Of a DNA stretch of 64,000 nt, positions 20,121 through 31,799 are shown in pieces. Numbering within the stretch: position 1 is the stretch's first letter; each line of letters begins with the position of its first letter. Source of the stretch: Massospora cicadina (lineage: Eukaryota; Entomophthoromycota; Entomophthoromycetes; Entomophthorales; Entomophthoraceae); the NCBI GenBank assembly GCA_022478985.1, contig JAKSZP010010617.1:1-64000 (forward strand). Reading direction: 5' to 3'. Under the pieces are notes generated by a model, which saw only the letters and a program-made list of their open reading frames with translations, made no database searches and was not told the origin of the DNA. The position numbers were made by a program, and so were the translations under genes.

Positions 20121-22799
20121 GTGACCAAGGAGGGCATCACCCGCGTTGCTTACAACTGTGCCAAAGCCCAGATGACTGCAGCTCGCGCCAGAGTCAAAAG
20201 GGCGGAAGCCAGAATCAGACATCTAGAGCGAAACTGTCAGCCTTCGCCCTCTCCCAGATGGTTGGAAGACTGGGAAGCGGCGCAGGAAGCACTCCGCTTG
20301 GAGCTCACACTGCAGGAAGAATGGGCAGCAAACTTTACAACATCTCGTTACTATGCTCAATGGGAACGCCCCACCCGCTTCTTCTTTCAGAAACAGAAAG
20401 CCCGGTCAACAGCGCAGGATATTACTGCACTGAAGATTGGCACTACAACCACTTCAGATAAGGAGGAAATCACGCAGGAACTACACCGCTTCTACTCCAG
20501 CCTCTTCCATGCCACCCAGGTGGACCCATCGGACATCCAAGACTTCCTGTGGCGGGCTCCAGAGCCGCCCATTGACCCACGGGCTGATGAGGCTCTACTG
20601 GCGCCTATTTCCATCCAGGAGGTGATGGAAACCCTTCTGAAATCCCCACGGCTTAAAGCCCCAGGCCCAGACGGAATACCCTTTGAGGTGTACCTTCTGG
20701 AACCTGCAGTGATATCCAGAACCCTCCGCGACCTCTTCGCTGCACTCTTGGTGAATGGCGAGGTCCTCCCCGACTCCAGAGGCTCAATCACGACCCTCAT
20801 TCACAAGAAGTCAGACCGTGAGAACCTGGCGAACTGGCGCCCCATAGCGTTGATCAACACAGACCACAAGCTCTTCACGAAGCTTCTGGCCAACCGCATC
20901 ACCAAATGGGTGTCACCTCGCCTCTCCCCATCCCAGTACGGTTTTATTCCGGGGAGGTCGTTATGGGACAACTATAATGACCTTCACGTGACTTTGACTG
21001 CTAACTCTCGTAAGGTGAATGGCTTTGTGGCTCTCCTGGATATGGATAAAGCATATGATCGGGTAGCCTGGAAGTATATTGATGCTTCCCTGGCCCGCTT
21101 CCATCTCCCACCCGCAGCTAGGCGCTTGATATCAGCGCTCTATGACCAGCTCCACACCAGAGTCCTGGCGCCAATGGGTTTTACAGTGGCAGTACCAGTT
21201 GGACAAGGTCTCCGGCAAGGGGACCCCCTGAGCCCTATCCTTTTTAACATCACCCTTGACCCCCTCTTGGCCTCCTTACAGGACAAGCTAACAGGGATTC
21301 TGGTCCCAGGTAAAGCCCCCACACGCACCATGGCATTTGCAGATGACACTGCCATTGCATTTGGCTGCCCAGGGGATGTTGCCCTCGCTGCTGTGACCAT
21401 TGAGAGGTACACCAAGGCGTCCAACGCCATGGTCAACACCTCCAAGACAACAGTTGTACAGGTCGGCTCCCCCACCTTCCCCCCACCATTTGGTATTGAA
21501 CCTGAGCGCGGTACCTTCCGTCACCTGGGCGTTCTCACCAACCAACAAGGAGTTGCGCTAAAAGACAATGAGGACTTGCTCCTTGCAGCAGTTAACTCCA
21601 GGATTGCCAGCTGGAACCGGCGGCACATCACCCCCCAGGGTCGAGCTCTGATGGCCAATGTGTTCCTTCTCTCCAAAGTCTGGTTCCTAGCGCACGTCTG
21701 CCCATTCACAGATGCCTTTTATACGCGGCTCAATGTACTCCTCCGCTGTTGGATCTGGGGCTCAAACCATCCACCAATGGCCCTCTCAACCATTGCCCGA
21801 CCCTGCAATGAAGGGGGCCTAGGGCTTCTGGACACGCGATCCCACGCCACCACAATCTTCCTGAAGTTCCTATGGCCGATTGTCTGCTGGGACGCGACCC
21901 CCATGCCTCAATGGGCGCCCGCCCTCCGTCAGTCAGTTTCAGCAGCTCTGGGTCTTCCTAGAGCATCTCTGACCTCATTAGGGGAGTGGCTCACAAACCA
22001 CCCAGGCCATCGCCTAAAACCATCCTCATCCCCCTACTGGAACCAGGCTCTCCTTGCCCAGAAACGAGTAGGCGCGCGGATCCACCATGCCTTCCCATAC
22101 AGAAGGGAAGTCCCTGGCCTCAGCCCACGTCGCCATGCGATTGTGCACAATGGACAAGTTGTCATAATTCGCCTCAACCCCCAAGATCGTCCTCCCATCC
22201 GCTCAAGACTCCTTGAGCTCCTCCCTCCCTCCGTGAGATTTGACCTTAAGGAATTGTGGAAGGACGTCTATCACCCCATCCTGTCAGCAAAGGTGTCCAA
22301 CACCTTATGGAGGGTGCTCCACTGTTCATACAGGACAGGGGACCGGACTGGCCCTACCTTCCAGCACCGAAGCTGCCCCCGCTGTGTGGAGCCTATTGAC
22401 TCCCACCTCCATCGTTTTTTCACCTGTCCAGGTGTCGCCGCATTTTGGCCAAAGGCCTGCGCGCTCCTCCATGCTCAGCCCTGGTCTGGACACCCTGTGC
22501 AAGACCTCATGTTTGAGCAGACATTGCCTGGTTGCCACCGACCCCTCCATGTCCTCGCCTATGCCACAGCCATCTGGACCATCCATAACTCCTTCCTTCG
22601 TGCTGCCTTTGACCAGCAGGTGTGGACCCTTCCACACATGATCACCCACTTTCAGGTACACTTTGAGATGGCCCTGAAGGTCTGCACTATGTCGCCAACC
22701 CTCCCCCGCTCAGTTGTCACTGCAGCACGGCTCTGGAGCGCAAACCCCCTCCCTTTCTTGATGCCTCCTCCCTCCCCTTCCCTCGCCTCAGGCTCTTAG
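20121..22799 (+). CDS. LINE reverse transcriptase, C-terminal part of ORF2 (copy 1b)
   Basis: The longest open frame in the window, 892 codons. It has no ATG of its own: the first codon given is GTG, and the frame is open further upstream, so the part was made as the continuation of the endonuclease. A basic, helical N-terminal segment (about residues 20-120) precedes the RT domain. RT blocks in order: KAPGPDGIPFEVY (about 180), NWRPIALINTDHK (about 235), QYGFIPGRSLWDN, DMDKAYDRVAWKY, GQGLRQGDPLSPILF and the catalytic FADDTAIAF (about 410). The thumb region has LLSKVWFLAHVCPF. Near residues 735-790 comes a zinc-binding-like motif CPRCVEPIDSHLHRFFTC and then AIWTIHNSF. It ends at TAG 22797. 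The RT looks catalytically intact, though the endonuclease upstream is not in frame. Confidence 0.93.
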   Translation: MTKEGITRVAYNCAKAQMTAARARVKRAEARIRHLERNCQPSPSPRWLEDWEAAQEALRLELTLQEEWAANFTTSRYYAQWERPTRFFFQKQKARSTAQDITALKIGTTTTSDKEEITQELHRFYSSLFHATQVDPSDIQDFLWRAPEPPIDPRADEALLAPISIQEVMETLLKSPRLKAPGPDGIPFEVYLLEPAVISRTLRDLFAALLVNGEVLPDSRGSITTLIHKKSDRENLANWRPIALINTDHKLFTKLLANRITKWVSPRLSPSQYGFIPGRSLWDNYNDLHVTLTANSRKVNGFVALLDMDKAYDRVAWKYIDASLARFHLPPAARRLISALYDQLHTRVLAPMGFTVAVPVGQGLRQGDPLSPILFNITLDPLLASLQDKLTGILVPGKAPTRTMAFADDTAIAFGCPGDVALAAVTIERYTKASNAMVNTSKTTVVQVGSPTFPPPFGIEPERGTFRHLGVLTNQQGVALKDNEDLLLAAVNSRIASWNRRHITPQGRALMANVFLLSKVWFLAHVCPFTDAFYTRLNVLLRCWIWGSNHPPMALSTIARPCNEGGLGLLDTRSHATTIFLKFLWPIVCWDATPMPQWAPALRQSVSAALGLPRASLTSLGEWLTNHPGHRLKPSSSPYWNQALLAQKRVGARIHHAFPYRREVPGLSPRRHAIVHNGQVVIIRLNPQDRPPIRSRLLELLPPSVRFDLKELWKDVYHPILSAKVSNTLWRVLHCSYRTGDRTGPTFQHRSCPRCVEPIDSHLHRFFTCPGVAAFWPKACALLHAQPWSGHPVQDLMFEQTLPGCHRPLHVLAYATAIWTIHNSFLRAAFDQQVWTLPHMITHFQVHFEMALKVCTMSPTLPRSVVTAARLWSANPLPFLMPPPSPSLASGS

Positions 22800-22869
22800 G
22801 AGCCCAGGCGTAATTCAATAAACATCGATTAATCCCCCCTTGGGTTGGGACCATCTAGTACTAAAAAAA
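22800..22869 (+). terminator. LINE 3' UTR and end module
   Basis: AATAAA polyadenylation signal, about 20 bases, then GGGTTGGGACCATCTAGTAC and a seven-A tail. The same module ends copy 1a, the 50-bp insertion at 3455-3504 and the 17-bp insertion at 43445-43461. In a diverged form (GGGTGGGCACCACTAGTTCT) it also ends the family 3 LINE near 26480. It probably serves as the RT recognition end (inference). Confidence 0.75.
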
Positions 22870-24689
22870 GTTTTATTCGTTTAGATATAAGTAGTATAAA
22901 ATAATTTCCTGAAATATATCCCAGCAGTTGAGAGTAATACTTCTCCTACAAACTAATGCTGAAATATGGAACTAAAAATCACCAGAGAGCATTCAAACTG
23001 CCCTGATTGTAACACTTAAATAAGTATTAAGGACAATAATTCTATCCTAATAAAAGTTGCAAAAAATGGTTAGTTTTAAGTTGGAAATTTGGTTTTGACC
23101 ATGATAGCTGTATAATATGATAAGAAAAGGAAAATTGGAGACAGTTTAGTAATCCTTGATTGTCTATCTTTAATTTCACACCGGAGCTCTTGTAATGTCA
23201 ACAAATCATCTGCAGAGTTTTTAAGATATGAAAATTTCTTAAGAGCGGATGAGGCTAATTTCATACCTTCAAGGGTAAATGTCCCTATAAAAAAGTTCTC
23301 AATTTACCTATTCCAGCTTTCCATCACTTAGGGTGAATAGAAACCAAATTAGGTCTGGTGAAATCCTGGCACTTTTGTGATCGCTGGTGCTGTGGGCACA
23401 GGATTTTAACAATAGAGCGGAAGGTGGAGTATTAAATTAGTTTAGCCTTGTTAAGGACTTTAAGGAGCAATTGTAAGCCACAAGAAGAAATTGATTTTAG
23501 ATAATATTATTGTTATGAATACCTAGATATGGCAAGAGAGAAAACTTATTAGATTGTCACCACCTAATATATGTGGTATTTAGGCTAATAGTGGGAGTTG
23601 AAAGAATTTAGGTTAGGCTGAGGATACCTCTATTTGGCTAAATGGCAATTTTATCCTATCATTGTACTCAGCAAGCTTTTGTTTTGGTAAGGCTTGATTT
23701 CAGATGGTATTTTGATGTTCGGGATGATGTTTTTATGGGGTAGAATCATAATGTAATATTACCTATCAGCCAACATGAACATATTTTCAGTTCAGACATT
23801 TACTAAAGATCTTAAGTGGAATTGGTTAATAAATTATTAATGCTCCCCTGACCACATTCAAGTCTATAAAAGGGGTTGTTTTCATTTAGAAGATGTACTT
23901 AAATTCATTCTGGTGCAGGGGTGGAATTCCATGTCATTTGCCTATTCTGTCAAAGGCTCAAAGTAACCTCCTCTTCTCAAAGAGAGGTATTAAGGTAAAT
24001 ACAAGAAATAAAATTATTACTCCATATGAAAGGGTTCCGCTGAGAGTTAGACGCAAAATTTGTGATAAAATTTAACCTATTCAGCAATGGAGCATTTTTT
24101 AACAAGCCATACCTCTGATTGTTCAACAAGGTATATGAGTTTGTATTATTTCCATTTTCTAATGTTTCTTCCATTTACATTTTTTATCTAAATCGATTTT
24201 AGTATCCCACTTGCCTTTTATATTTATTGACGTATGGTGTTCTGTTTTCATTACTAAAGGTATCTATATACATGACATCTAACCAAATATGTACATTATG
24301 AGGATTGATAAAACTCTCTAGTTTGACTTTGGAACCAATCTGGGGCTGGTTTATGATTGCATGATTTAAATTTGATAAATATTAGTTGTGATAGTTGCAT
24401 ATATGATTGTTTTTGTCTAAATGGTTTAATTAATTCAGCTATTGTTGGATAGTTTAACTAATCCACTGTGTAATGGACATCTGGGCTCAATTTTTCGTCT
24501 TAGAAATTTGAATTTTGCATAAATTATTGCTAGATTTTAATTAGCAAAGAGGTCCATATCCACAGCAATACTGAGCATTATTAAAAAACTCTCTTTTGCT
24601 TAGACATCAAATTCAGAGCCAATTTGATTTAAAAATACAAAAAAATTGCTTAATTGAGCCAAAACATATGAATGTCAATACTTTTGACG
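22870..24689. other. AT-rich region, no gene recognised
   Basis: About 1.8 kb of low-GC sequence. Frames are short and lack family signatures. No tRNA-like or LTR structure seen. Confidence 0.5.
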
Positions 24690-26485
24690 CCTGCTGCCCC
24701 AGCTTGGGGTGGTGTTACTCCACCATCTGGCATATTTCAGCCATCACTGAAGTGTTCAGGCTTGCTCTTCTAGCCCCTTAATGCTACCAGGCTTTATGTA
24801 CCCCTCAGGACTTGGCCTACCATCTCTCGAGCTCCCAGGTGGTGCTCTGGAGCCCTTTAGTGCTCCCACGCAGCAATTTCCATTTCAGCCTCCAGTCAAA
24901 TATGGGAATCCTTCCCATACATGAGCGCAGCCATCATCAAGATGGCCATGGCAGTTTTTAAACCTTCTGGATTTATTGACTTTTGCCCTTTAAGGGGTAC
25001 TTTGATATCAGCTTCCATTAAGAAGCCAATGCAGCAGCAGCAGCCAAGCTGCAAATTAATTATAAAAAATTTCCATTACCACTGTTTGAACCTGCCTCCC
25101 AGATGAGGCCACTTTGGTTGTACAGTTTGCTGGGTTGCCCTCCCATCTCTCCCCTGAACGCCTCCACCACAAAAATATGGAGGGTTTAACAAGTTTTGGT
25201 GCAGACCTTGTTTTACAGTTTGTGGTCTTAAATGGGGGTGAATGTCTGACAGAGCCTCACACTTTGGTGAAAATCCGCCCATTTCATCATGATGCCCATC
25301 TTGTGATTCCCCCGCATGTTGATCAGAACTGCCCCTGATCACCCATTCTGGGCACATGTCAAAAATGGCCATGCTATTTTCCCCTTGTGCTTTGAGCTCG
25401 ACTACTCAAAGCACAAGTGCCCTACAATTTCCACTTCTGCTGCTTCCGCCACTCATCCCTTGGGCTTTGGGCCCACAGCTGTTTCACCCCAATTAATCAA
25501 ATGGTGTTTGATCCTCCCACCCCCAACCTCTGGGCAATTTGGCGCTGATTCAAACTTGGCAGCCAATAAAATTTATTTTTTTAAAAAATCTGCTCAAAAT
25601 TTTACTGGATTATGGAATCCTGAGTTGATGGCTTAACCAGTTTCAGCTGAGGTGCCATGGTCAACAACACATGGCTAATCAGCTTCTTCAGCTACCCTAG
25701 TTCTGGTGGCTGGCCTGTGCTGGCTGAATAAATCCATTTGAGGATCTCAAATGGATTGATACGGATGAATGGCCATACCATGTCAAGCCAGATTTTACCT
25801 TGGGAGAATTCTTCATTGATCCTCTTGAATTGCGGCCCCAAATTTTTGCCCTAAAAATGGATTCCCATTTACAAAAATATCAGTAAGATGGCAGTTGAGG
25901 CTACAGCTTCCCTGCCAACACCCTACTTCTCCAGAAACTCTATGGGGCGATGAAGCTCCTTTCTGAGGGTATTCCCATCCCTAATTTTCCACATGATTTT
26001 GAAGATGATGCAAGGTATGAAATTGAGGATCTTGCCTTTGGAGAAAGCTGTGATTGCATCAATTCAGCAAAAACTTCTCTTTTTTACCCATTTATACTGA
26101 AACCCGCCGGCGCATCAAGTCTTTCACTTGTGTGCGCCCTCTCATCTCTTTCGTTGAGCATCAACTTGCTCAATACATTGAGGAGATGGACACCGCTGGC
26201 CTCATAAACGAAGAAAGCCCACAACTATACCTCATTATTCCCATGACGCTGATGCTCCCACCATGATGCTGTCCACCATGGTCTGCCAGCTAAAGCAGGC
26301 ACCAGACAAAAATTTCCATAATGCTTCATCACTTTCTGATATGGCTTCTTATGCTGTTAGCTGAAGTGCCATAATAGGAATTTTTATTTCTAATAATATC
26401 TTTTCTTGGGCCATTTGAAAATAAAGTTGCGTGGCGGCCCTCTTTTGGGTGGGCACCACTAGTTCTAAATTAAGAGGAGCTGTTT
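24690..26485 (+). mobile_element. LINE family 3, short decayed copy (3a)
   Basis: Contains a family 3 ORF1 relic (24700-25640), then unassigned sequence, then a 3' end with AATAAA (26420-26425) and GGGTGGGCACCACTAGTTCT. ORF1 parts: SGFIDFCPLRGT near 24970, VQFAGLPSHLSPERL with LTSFGADLVLQF at 25115-25215 (the RRM-like block seen in families 1 and 2), and CFELDYSKHKCP near 25390, a relic of the zinc-binding segment. Most of ORF2 is missing, so a large internal deletion is likely. The 5' boundary is approximate. Confidence 0.6.
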
Positions 26486-26749
26486 GCGCTTAACCATTAC
26501 CTTATACTCTTCAATTCTGCTCTATCTATACTATCTGGCATCAATAGATTAGCGTTTTTTGGTTTTAGCTGATGGTTTATGACACTAATCTTAAAACCAT
26601 TATGCATTAGTAAATGATAGTTTCATAATTGATCATGCAATATTTTTTGTATTGAGCATCTGTCATTAGAATTTTCTGGCTATATAGTTTCTATGGTTTC
26701 TATACTGAGTCAAAATAAGTTCACAAAAATATATAGTTTTAAATTTTAT
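26486..26749. other. Spacer between tail-to-tail LINE copies
   Basis: AT-rich, with no recognisable feature. Confidence 0.4.
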
Positions 26750-28565
26750 CTGAGTGTACGTGACCATACAATGCACTCAAGGATGGGGAAGCAAGGAAAA
26801 CAGGAAATGAAAATGAAACTCTCTAACTTAGCAAGAATTGGCGATATACCTAACCAACTATGGTGGAGGGGGAGGGGGCTGGGCACCACCTGGGCAGCTG
26901 AGATCTCACAGAATATGCAAGTCATGGCAGAGAGCAGCGGAGTGGGGGCATTAATGGGATTAGGTTTGAGTTCATTATATGGAGGGTTATCATGGATGAG
27001 CATGACAATGAGAATCAAGCATAAAAATTCAGTAAGGTAGTGTTCCACCTGGATGCAGATGTCAGGGAGGGAGGCAAAGGTAGTGAGACTCAGGTGTGTT
27101 ACCTTTTAATTTGAGTTAGTTTTACTACTGTAGCAATGTCACAGATTGTGATGGTCACTTTCATGTGAATCAAGAAAAACTAGCGTTTTGTGATGTCTGG
27201 GAAGTCAAGTAAAAAGGTGGTAGAGTATGCCAATACAAATAAAATCGTTGATCTTGTGACCACCTTGCAAGTGAGTGCCGTTCAGGTGAGGTCACCGCCG
27301 TCATTGCAAGCTGGTGGTAACTTTTGTATGGGGCAGCGCATGGCTTAGGTGCATAATGGCGAGAAGATATCACATCACTATCTATATATTTAAAAATTGT
27401 CTGAAGTCAATAGTTTGGCTGAATTAGAAACAATTTCTCCTGATTCAATAACCTAGCTAAATATGCCTATGGATTCTGATTAACACAAAATTGAGGCACC
27501 AACATATGGGTAGGATTGAGTTGGTGTTTAAGCCTGGTGCTGCTATTTTTTAAACAGTTTTTCATGCACCATACTTATTGGCTGAGGCAGAGGATTACTG
27601 TTAATGTGAGATTAGTTGGTCAGAATCAACCTGTTAAGGGAGTTCCTGATTGTTGGGGCTTTCTCAGACGTGTCCACATGTTTTGGGGGAGAATGATGGA
27701 GAATAGATCCCCAGAGATCACAATTTGGTGCATTGATGGTACATTGGTTGTGGGGTTGGTGGCTTAACCTAGCCACAGCTTCAGTGTAGGAGGGGCATTT
27801 GCGCTTTGAGTGATATATAACAAAGTGTGATGGGCATGCAGTCTGTCCGCCCTCCATGCATGCCCAGAGTGTATTATTGGGTGCAGATTAAATGGTAGTG
27901 CAGGGGGAATCTTGAGTGGGGTATTACCATTATGGGGGTGGGATAATGCATTGGTGTGGGTCTACCGAGGTGACTGGCCCATTTAAAAAATTGTATAATG
28001 AGGACTAAGTTGTAAGCGCTCAGACCTGATATAAGATCCCTGCAAAGCACATTGGGTGGGAGGTGAGTTGGAAAGTTAGCAAAGTGGACCAAAAGGGTCA
28101 TGTCCTAGGGCAACTGAATGTGCGTAATAGGAATTGGTATGTTTTATTTTATTATTAAAACCATTGCCACAATTGCAGCATTTGCTTCACATGAGAAACT
28201 GATGTTGAAATACCCCTTGAAGGGGCGGAAGTCAATGAAGACATCAGGTGTCATTACTTCCTGGACCAATTTGATGAACGCTGCATCATTGTAGGGGAAG
28301 ATGGTCCCATATTTTACCCAAAGGCTGAACCTCATGTTGCTTCTGAGGAGCACCAGAGGCTGCAAGACACTGCCTGGGAGCACACAAGGTGGACTGTTAG
28401 GTCTTGAGGCGGGACAAAGAAAGCACATGCGTTGGGTGGGCTGGCTGAGCCAGCTGGGCACATTTTGATAGCGGCTGAAAATCGTTATGGTAGCGCGCCA
28501 CCACCCCATGCAGGGGCAGCGGGCGCCAAAGATGTAGACATGAAAGGTGGACCAGCACAATGGTA
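26750..28565 (-). mobile_element. LINE family 3, decayed copy (3b)
   Basis: Minus-strand relative of copy 3a. VFIDFRPFKGYFNISFS near 28210 pairs with GFIDFCPLRGTLISAS of 3a. VHFANFPTHLPPNV with LSAYNLVLIIQF at 27985-28100 pairs with its RRM-like block, and YHSKRKCPS near 27810 with its zinc relic. Further down, about 27120-27260 encodes an endonuclease end (INDFICIG, then HESDHHNL). No RT is recognised. The low-coordinate boundary is uncertain. Confidence 0.55.
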
Positions 28566-31500
28566 AGTGTCGGTGTTTTGATAATTAAAATTCAGATTTG
28601 ATCAACTAAGTGATTAAAGCGAAAGAAAGCCCATTATGAAAAAATATTTGTTTATAAGGAGATTATCCTTGAAAAAAATTAAAAATTATATTTAAATTGT
28701 ATTTGTTTTATTGCTGCAATTGAGATTATCTGGCGGTGTTCCACCTTCCAAAATCTAGCGAGGATTAATGGGAAAGTTATGATGGTATAAAGAAGACTGT
28801 TAACACTTGGTAAGATCAGCTCATGTTGAAACTAGGCCCACCTTGTAGAGGCATAAGATAAGAAAATGAGAAAAGATTCACTCTGATTTAAAATGTATAA
28901 GCCTAACTTGGGAGAATATATGTGTTAAGGTTTTTCTTGGCAATGTCAACTGAGAAGATCTTTGTATGGCAAAAAAGTTGTAAGAGCCCTAATCTGGAGG
29001 AAAACAGGAGTTCAGGAGAATATTATTGTTGCTTTAAGGATCATGGGTGTGATACCACTATCCCTTGATAATTTTAGGCCAGGGGACTAAAGCTCGAGGG
29101 TGTTGGGATATACCTTTGTGCTTCTCCTGATTGAGAAGTCTTATTCCAAAATACTTAGTCTGGATAGGCAATTCCAATTAAATATACCATTTTTTACTTA
29201 AAATTGAGAAAAGAAGAAAATAAGTTTTATTAGCTTAGTAGTCACAATATAAGGGAAACTGGGGAGGTAACTTAGTAAAAATTCAAGCAGTCCAAGCTTA
29301 GATCGTTAATTCACACAAATTGGGGTTTCAGCGGCAGGCCAATTATCTCGGTCACATAGGCTTTTCTTGCCGCATGGATTAGGTTTGAACTCTGAGATTG
29401 GGAAGCTCCAAGGGGGCAATAGTTGACTGCATTAGTTGGGGTTGATCCCCAACTTCGAGATAATTTGATTTTCATCATGGATTTCCCCAACAGAAGTGTA
29501 GGCTATTTGATAAGATCAGGATTGATTCCCATCAGCTGATACATCCAAGTCTACAATTCTGGTAGTATACTGAAAGTTGATATCTTTTGAAGTAGTATTG
29601 ATGCAGCGTAGAGATGTGAAACTGCACTTGTAAATATGATGAAGCAAAAACTAGATGAAGAGGAAGAATCTGAGGAGAATGGCATAGAAAAATGCATTGA
29701 GTAAAAAGGATTTAGCTCTATTAAAATCCAATTTAAACCATGCTGGATGATACAGGCTCTGGAATGGAGTAATGTCTGCCTCCAAAATTCTATTTTCATT
29801 GAATAATCTGGTCAAGAGGGGGATGTCTTGTGTTTTAGAATACCCACATTATTTAGCTTAAATCAATTATAATATGTTATCTGCTTTATCAGCTGGTAAT
29901 AATTTATTATAAGAAAATACATAATGGATGTGGGAGTTAAATTTAATATGGTAACTATTGTTAGTTATAACTCTTATGGAATTTTAACTAATTTGCCAAA
30001 TTAAATTCTGCAAGCTTAATGGTGTTCCATCTGGGGAAGATCCCTGACAATGTTTAAAAGTGATTCAATTATCTTTTTAATTACTTATGATTAAATTAAC
30101 TTGTGAGAGTTCTTTAGGGATTTTTTGTAAATTTGAAAGGGTATATTAGCAGTTGCTGAGCATTGACAAAGCTTTAGTTAGCAGCAACTTGTGGGTTAGC
30201 TTAATAGACAGTATAACCTTCTGTTAATGGGTAAAAGTCACATTACATAGCAGGTTGCTAGCCTAATAAGGATAATTCACTAGGGTTGATTAAAAGCGTT
30301 GGGACACGTTCTTTTGAATTTACCCCAGGAGAGGTCATGTTCTAGTTGGAGACAGAATACAACTTAGAGGATGTAAAATCATCATTTAGATACTCCTAAT
30401 GGCTTAATTCTTTAGCAATGGATGTTGCTCCTATTGCGGCGCCAACAGAAGAGTTGGCTCAACTTCCCAGTATAATCCTTCAATTTTTTATTAAAGCAAA
30501 AATGATAAGTTTAATGGTCATTTAGAATGTTATACAATTTTATATTGTGCTCTTGGGACTAATCTTGTAAGGATACCTTTCCTTTGTCTATATATTAATT
30601 TCGTAATCTCAAAATCTCTTGCATCAAGAGTGTAAGATAAAAGTTCCCTTGTGTCCAGAAGTTTCCAACCCTAGTGGAAGAGTTTTTAGTAATAGTTTTC
30701 CCTTGTCTGGAATAAATTTAGTACTTTCAAGTATCAGAAGAAAGAGCAATAGCACTTCTTTAGCGTTATATATATATTCAAATTGGTTGTGAAGAGCTCA
30801 ACTAGGATTATAGTCTTCATACTAATATAACCATCCAGTTAATATATTAATCGACATTCTATTCAACGCACACATAGAGCCTGTGCATTAGAATCTCAAT
30901 AAAGTTTACAAATGGTATTAGGATGAACATATTAACTGCTCAAAAATGCAAAATGGTTTGCAAACTGGTGGGACCTTCTCTGGTTAAATTTTCTAAATTT
31001 CAAAAAAAATCTCACTACCAAAAAGTTTATTTTTTGCCTGTTTCTTACCGTTGTACCAAACATAACAGGCCTCAGTTTAACCTGAGGTGAGCACCTATCT
31101 AAAAATATCTTCTAAAGTGGGCTCCTCTGGCCTGGCTTTCCTCTTTGCAACCCACAAATTTCCTCATGGGCACAAGCACTCCCCTTGTCTGTGACTTAAG
31201 AAGCCATTCCCTAGGTATACTAAGCCTTCTGTATAATCCAGACCACCCTCTTGCTTGTAGGATCCGCCCCTATAGTCAATACAGTTGAAGGCATGCACCT
31301 GCTAACATCTGAGACTTGTCAACCTCATACCCTCTCCTTCTACCTGGGTCTGACAAACTAGACCTGAGGTTGCCCTTGCAACTACATTTAGTGTATCTGT
31401 GATGGTCTTTGGTATGTTTTAACATTTACTTCCCTCACCTCTCCTCTTGATCTTTTCTCAATCAAAAAATTCAATTTCTGTGCCCTGACATTATTGGGTG

Positions 31501-31799
31501 TCCTAATGCTTCATTGAGAACCCAAGTTTGCATCATAGATACCTTTTCTTATCCAATTTGCTGACAAATATAAGCTGCGCAGGCCTTTCAGAGGTACATG
31601 ACCAGGATTCTGTACCCATCATTTCCGAATAATCAAAATTTCAAGGAGTACAGACTTAATATCTTTTAAATGAGAATGATCTATTTTCTTGATAAAGTGC
31701 CAGATCCCCCAGTAATGAGCACCAAAAGGTGATGTTTAGTTAATCTAAGCCTAGATTTTAATTAAAAGACTCTGAGTTTAAAGTAATTAACTAATTTCT
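28566..31799. other. 3.2-kb region without recognisable genes
   Basis: AT-rich except for a GC-richer patch at about 31040-31620, which I cannot assign. The minus-strand open frame at 29551-29799 is Ser/Phe-rich with no motif. A tRNA-like phrase at 29385-29400 (AGGTTTGAACTC) lacks a convincing A-box. Most likely old, unrecognisable repeats. Confidence 0.4.

Larger units (their letters stand above)
16423..22869 (+). mobile_element. LINE family 1, best-preserved copy (1b)
   Basis: Full-length by comparison with copy 1a. It starts AATCTCTTTCTGCTAAGC and ends with AATAAA (22817-22822), about 20 bases, GGGTTGGGACCATCTAGTAC and a short A-run. ORF1 and ORF2 are adjacent. It is about 400 bp longer than copy 1a, chiefly because of a 375-bp duplication in ORF1. 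No clear target duplication flanks it; a loose similarity between 22870-22886 and 16175-16195 would imply a longer 5' end but is low-complexity. Confidence 0.92.

Noticed and set aside
29340..29440. tRNA-like phrase (AGGTTTGAACTC)
   Set aside because: No acceptable A-box or stem pairing; a chance B-box match is common in 64 kb.
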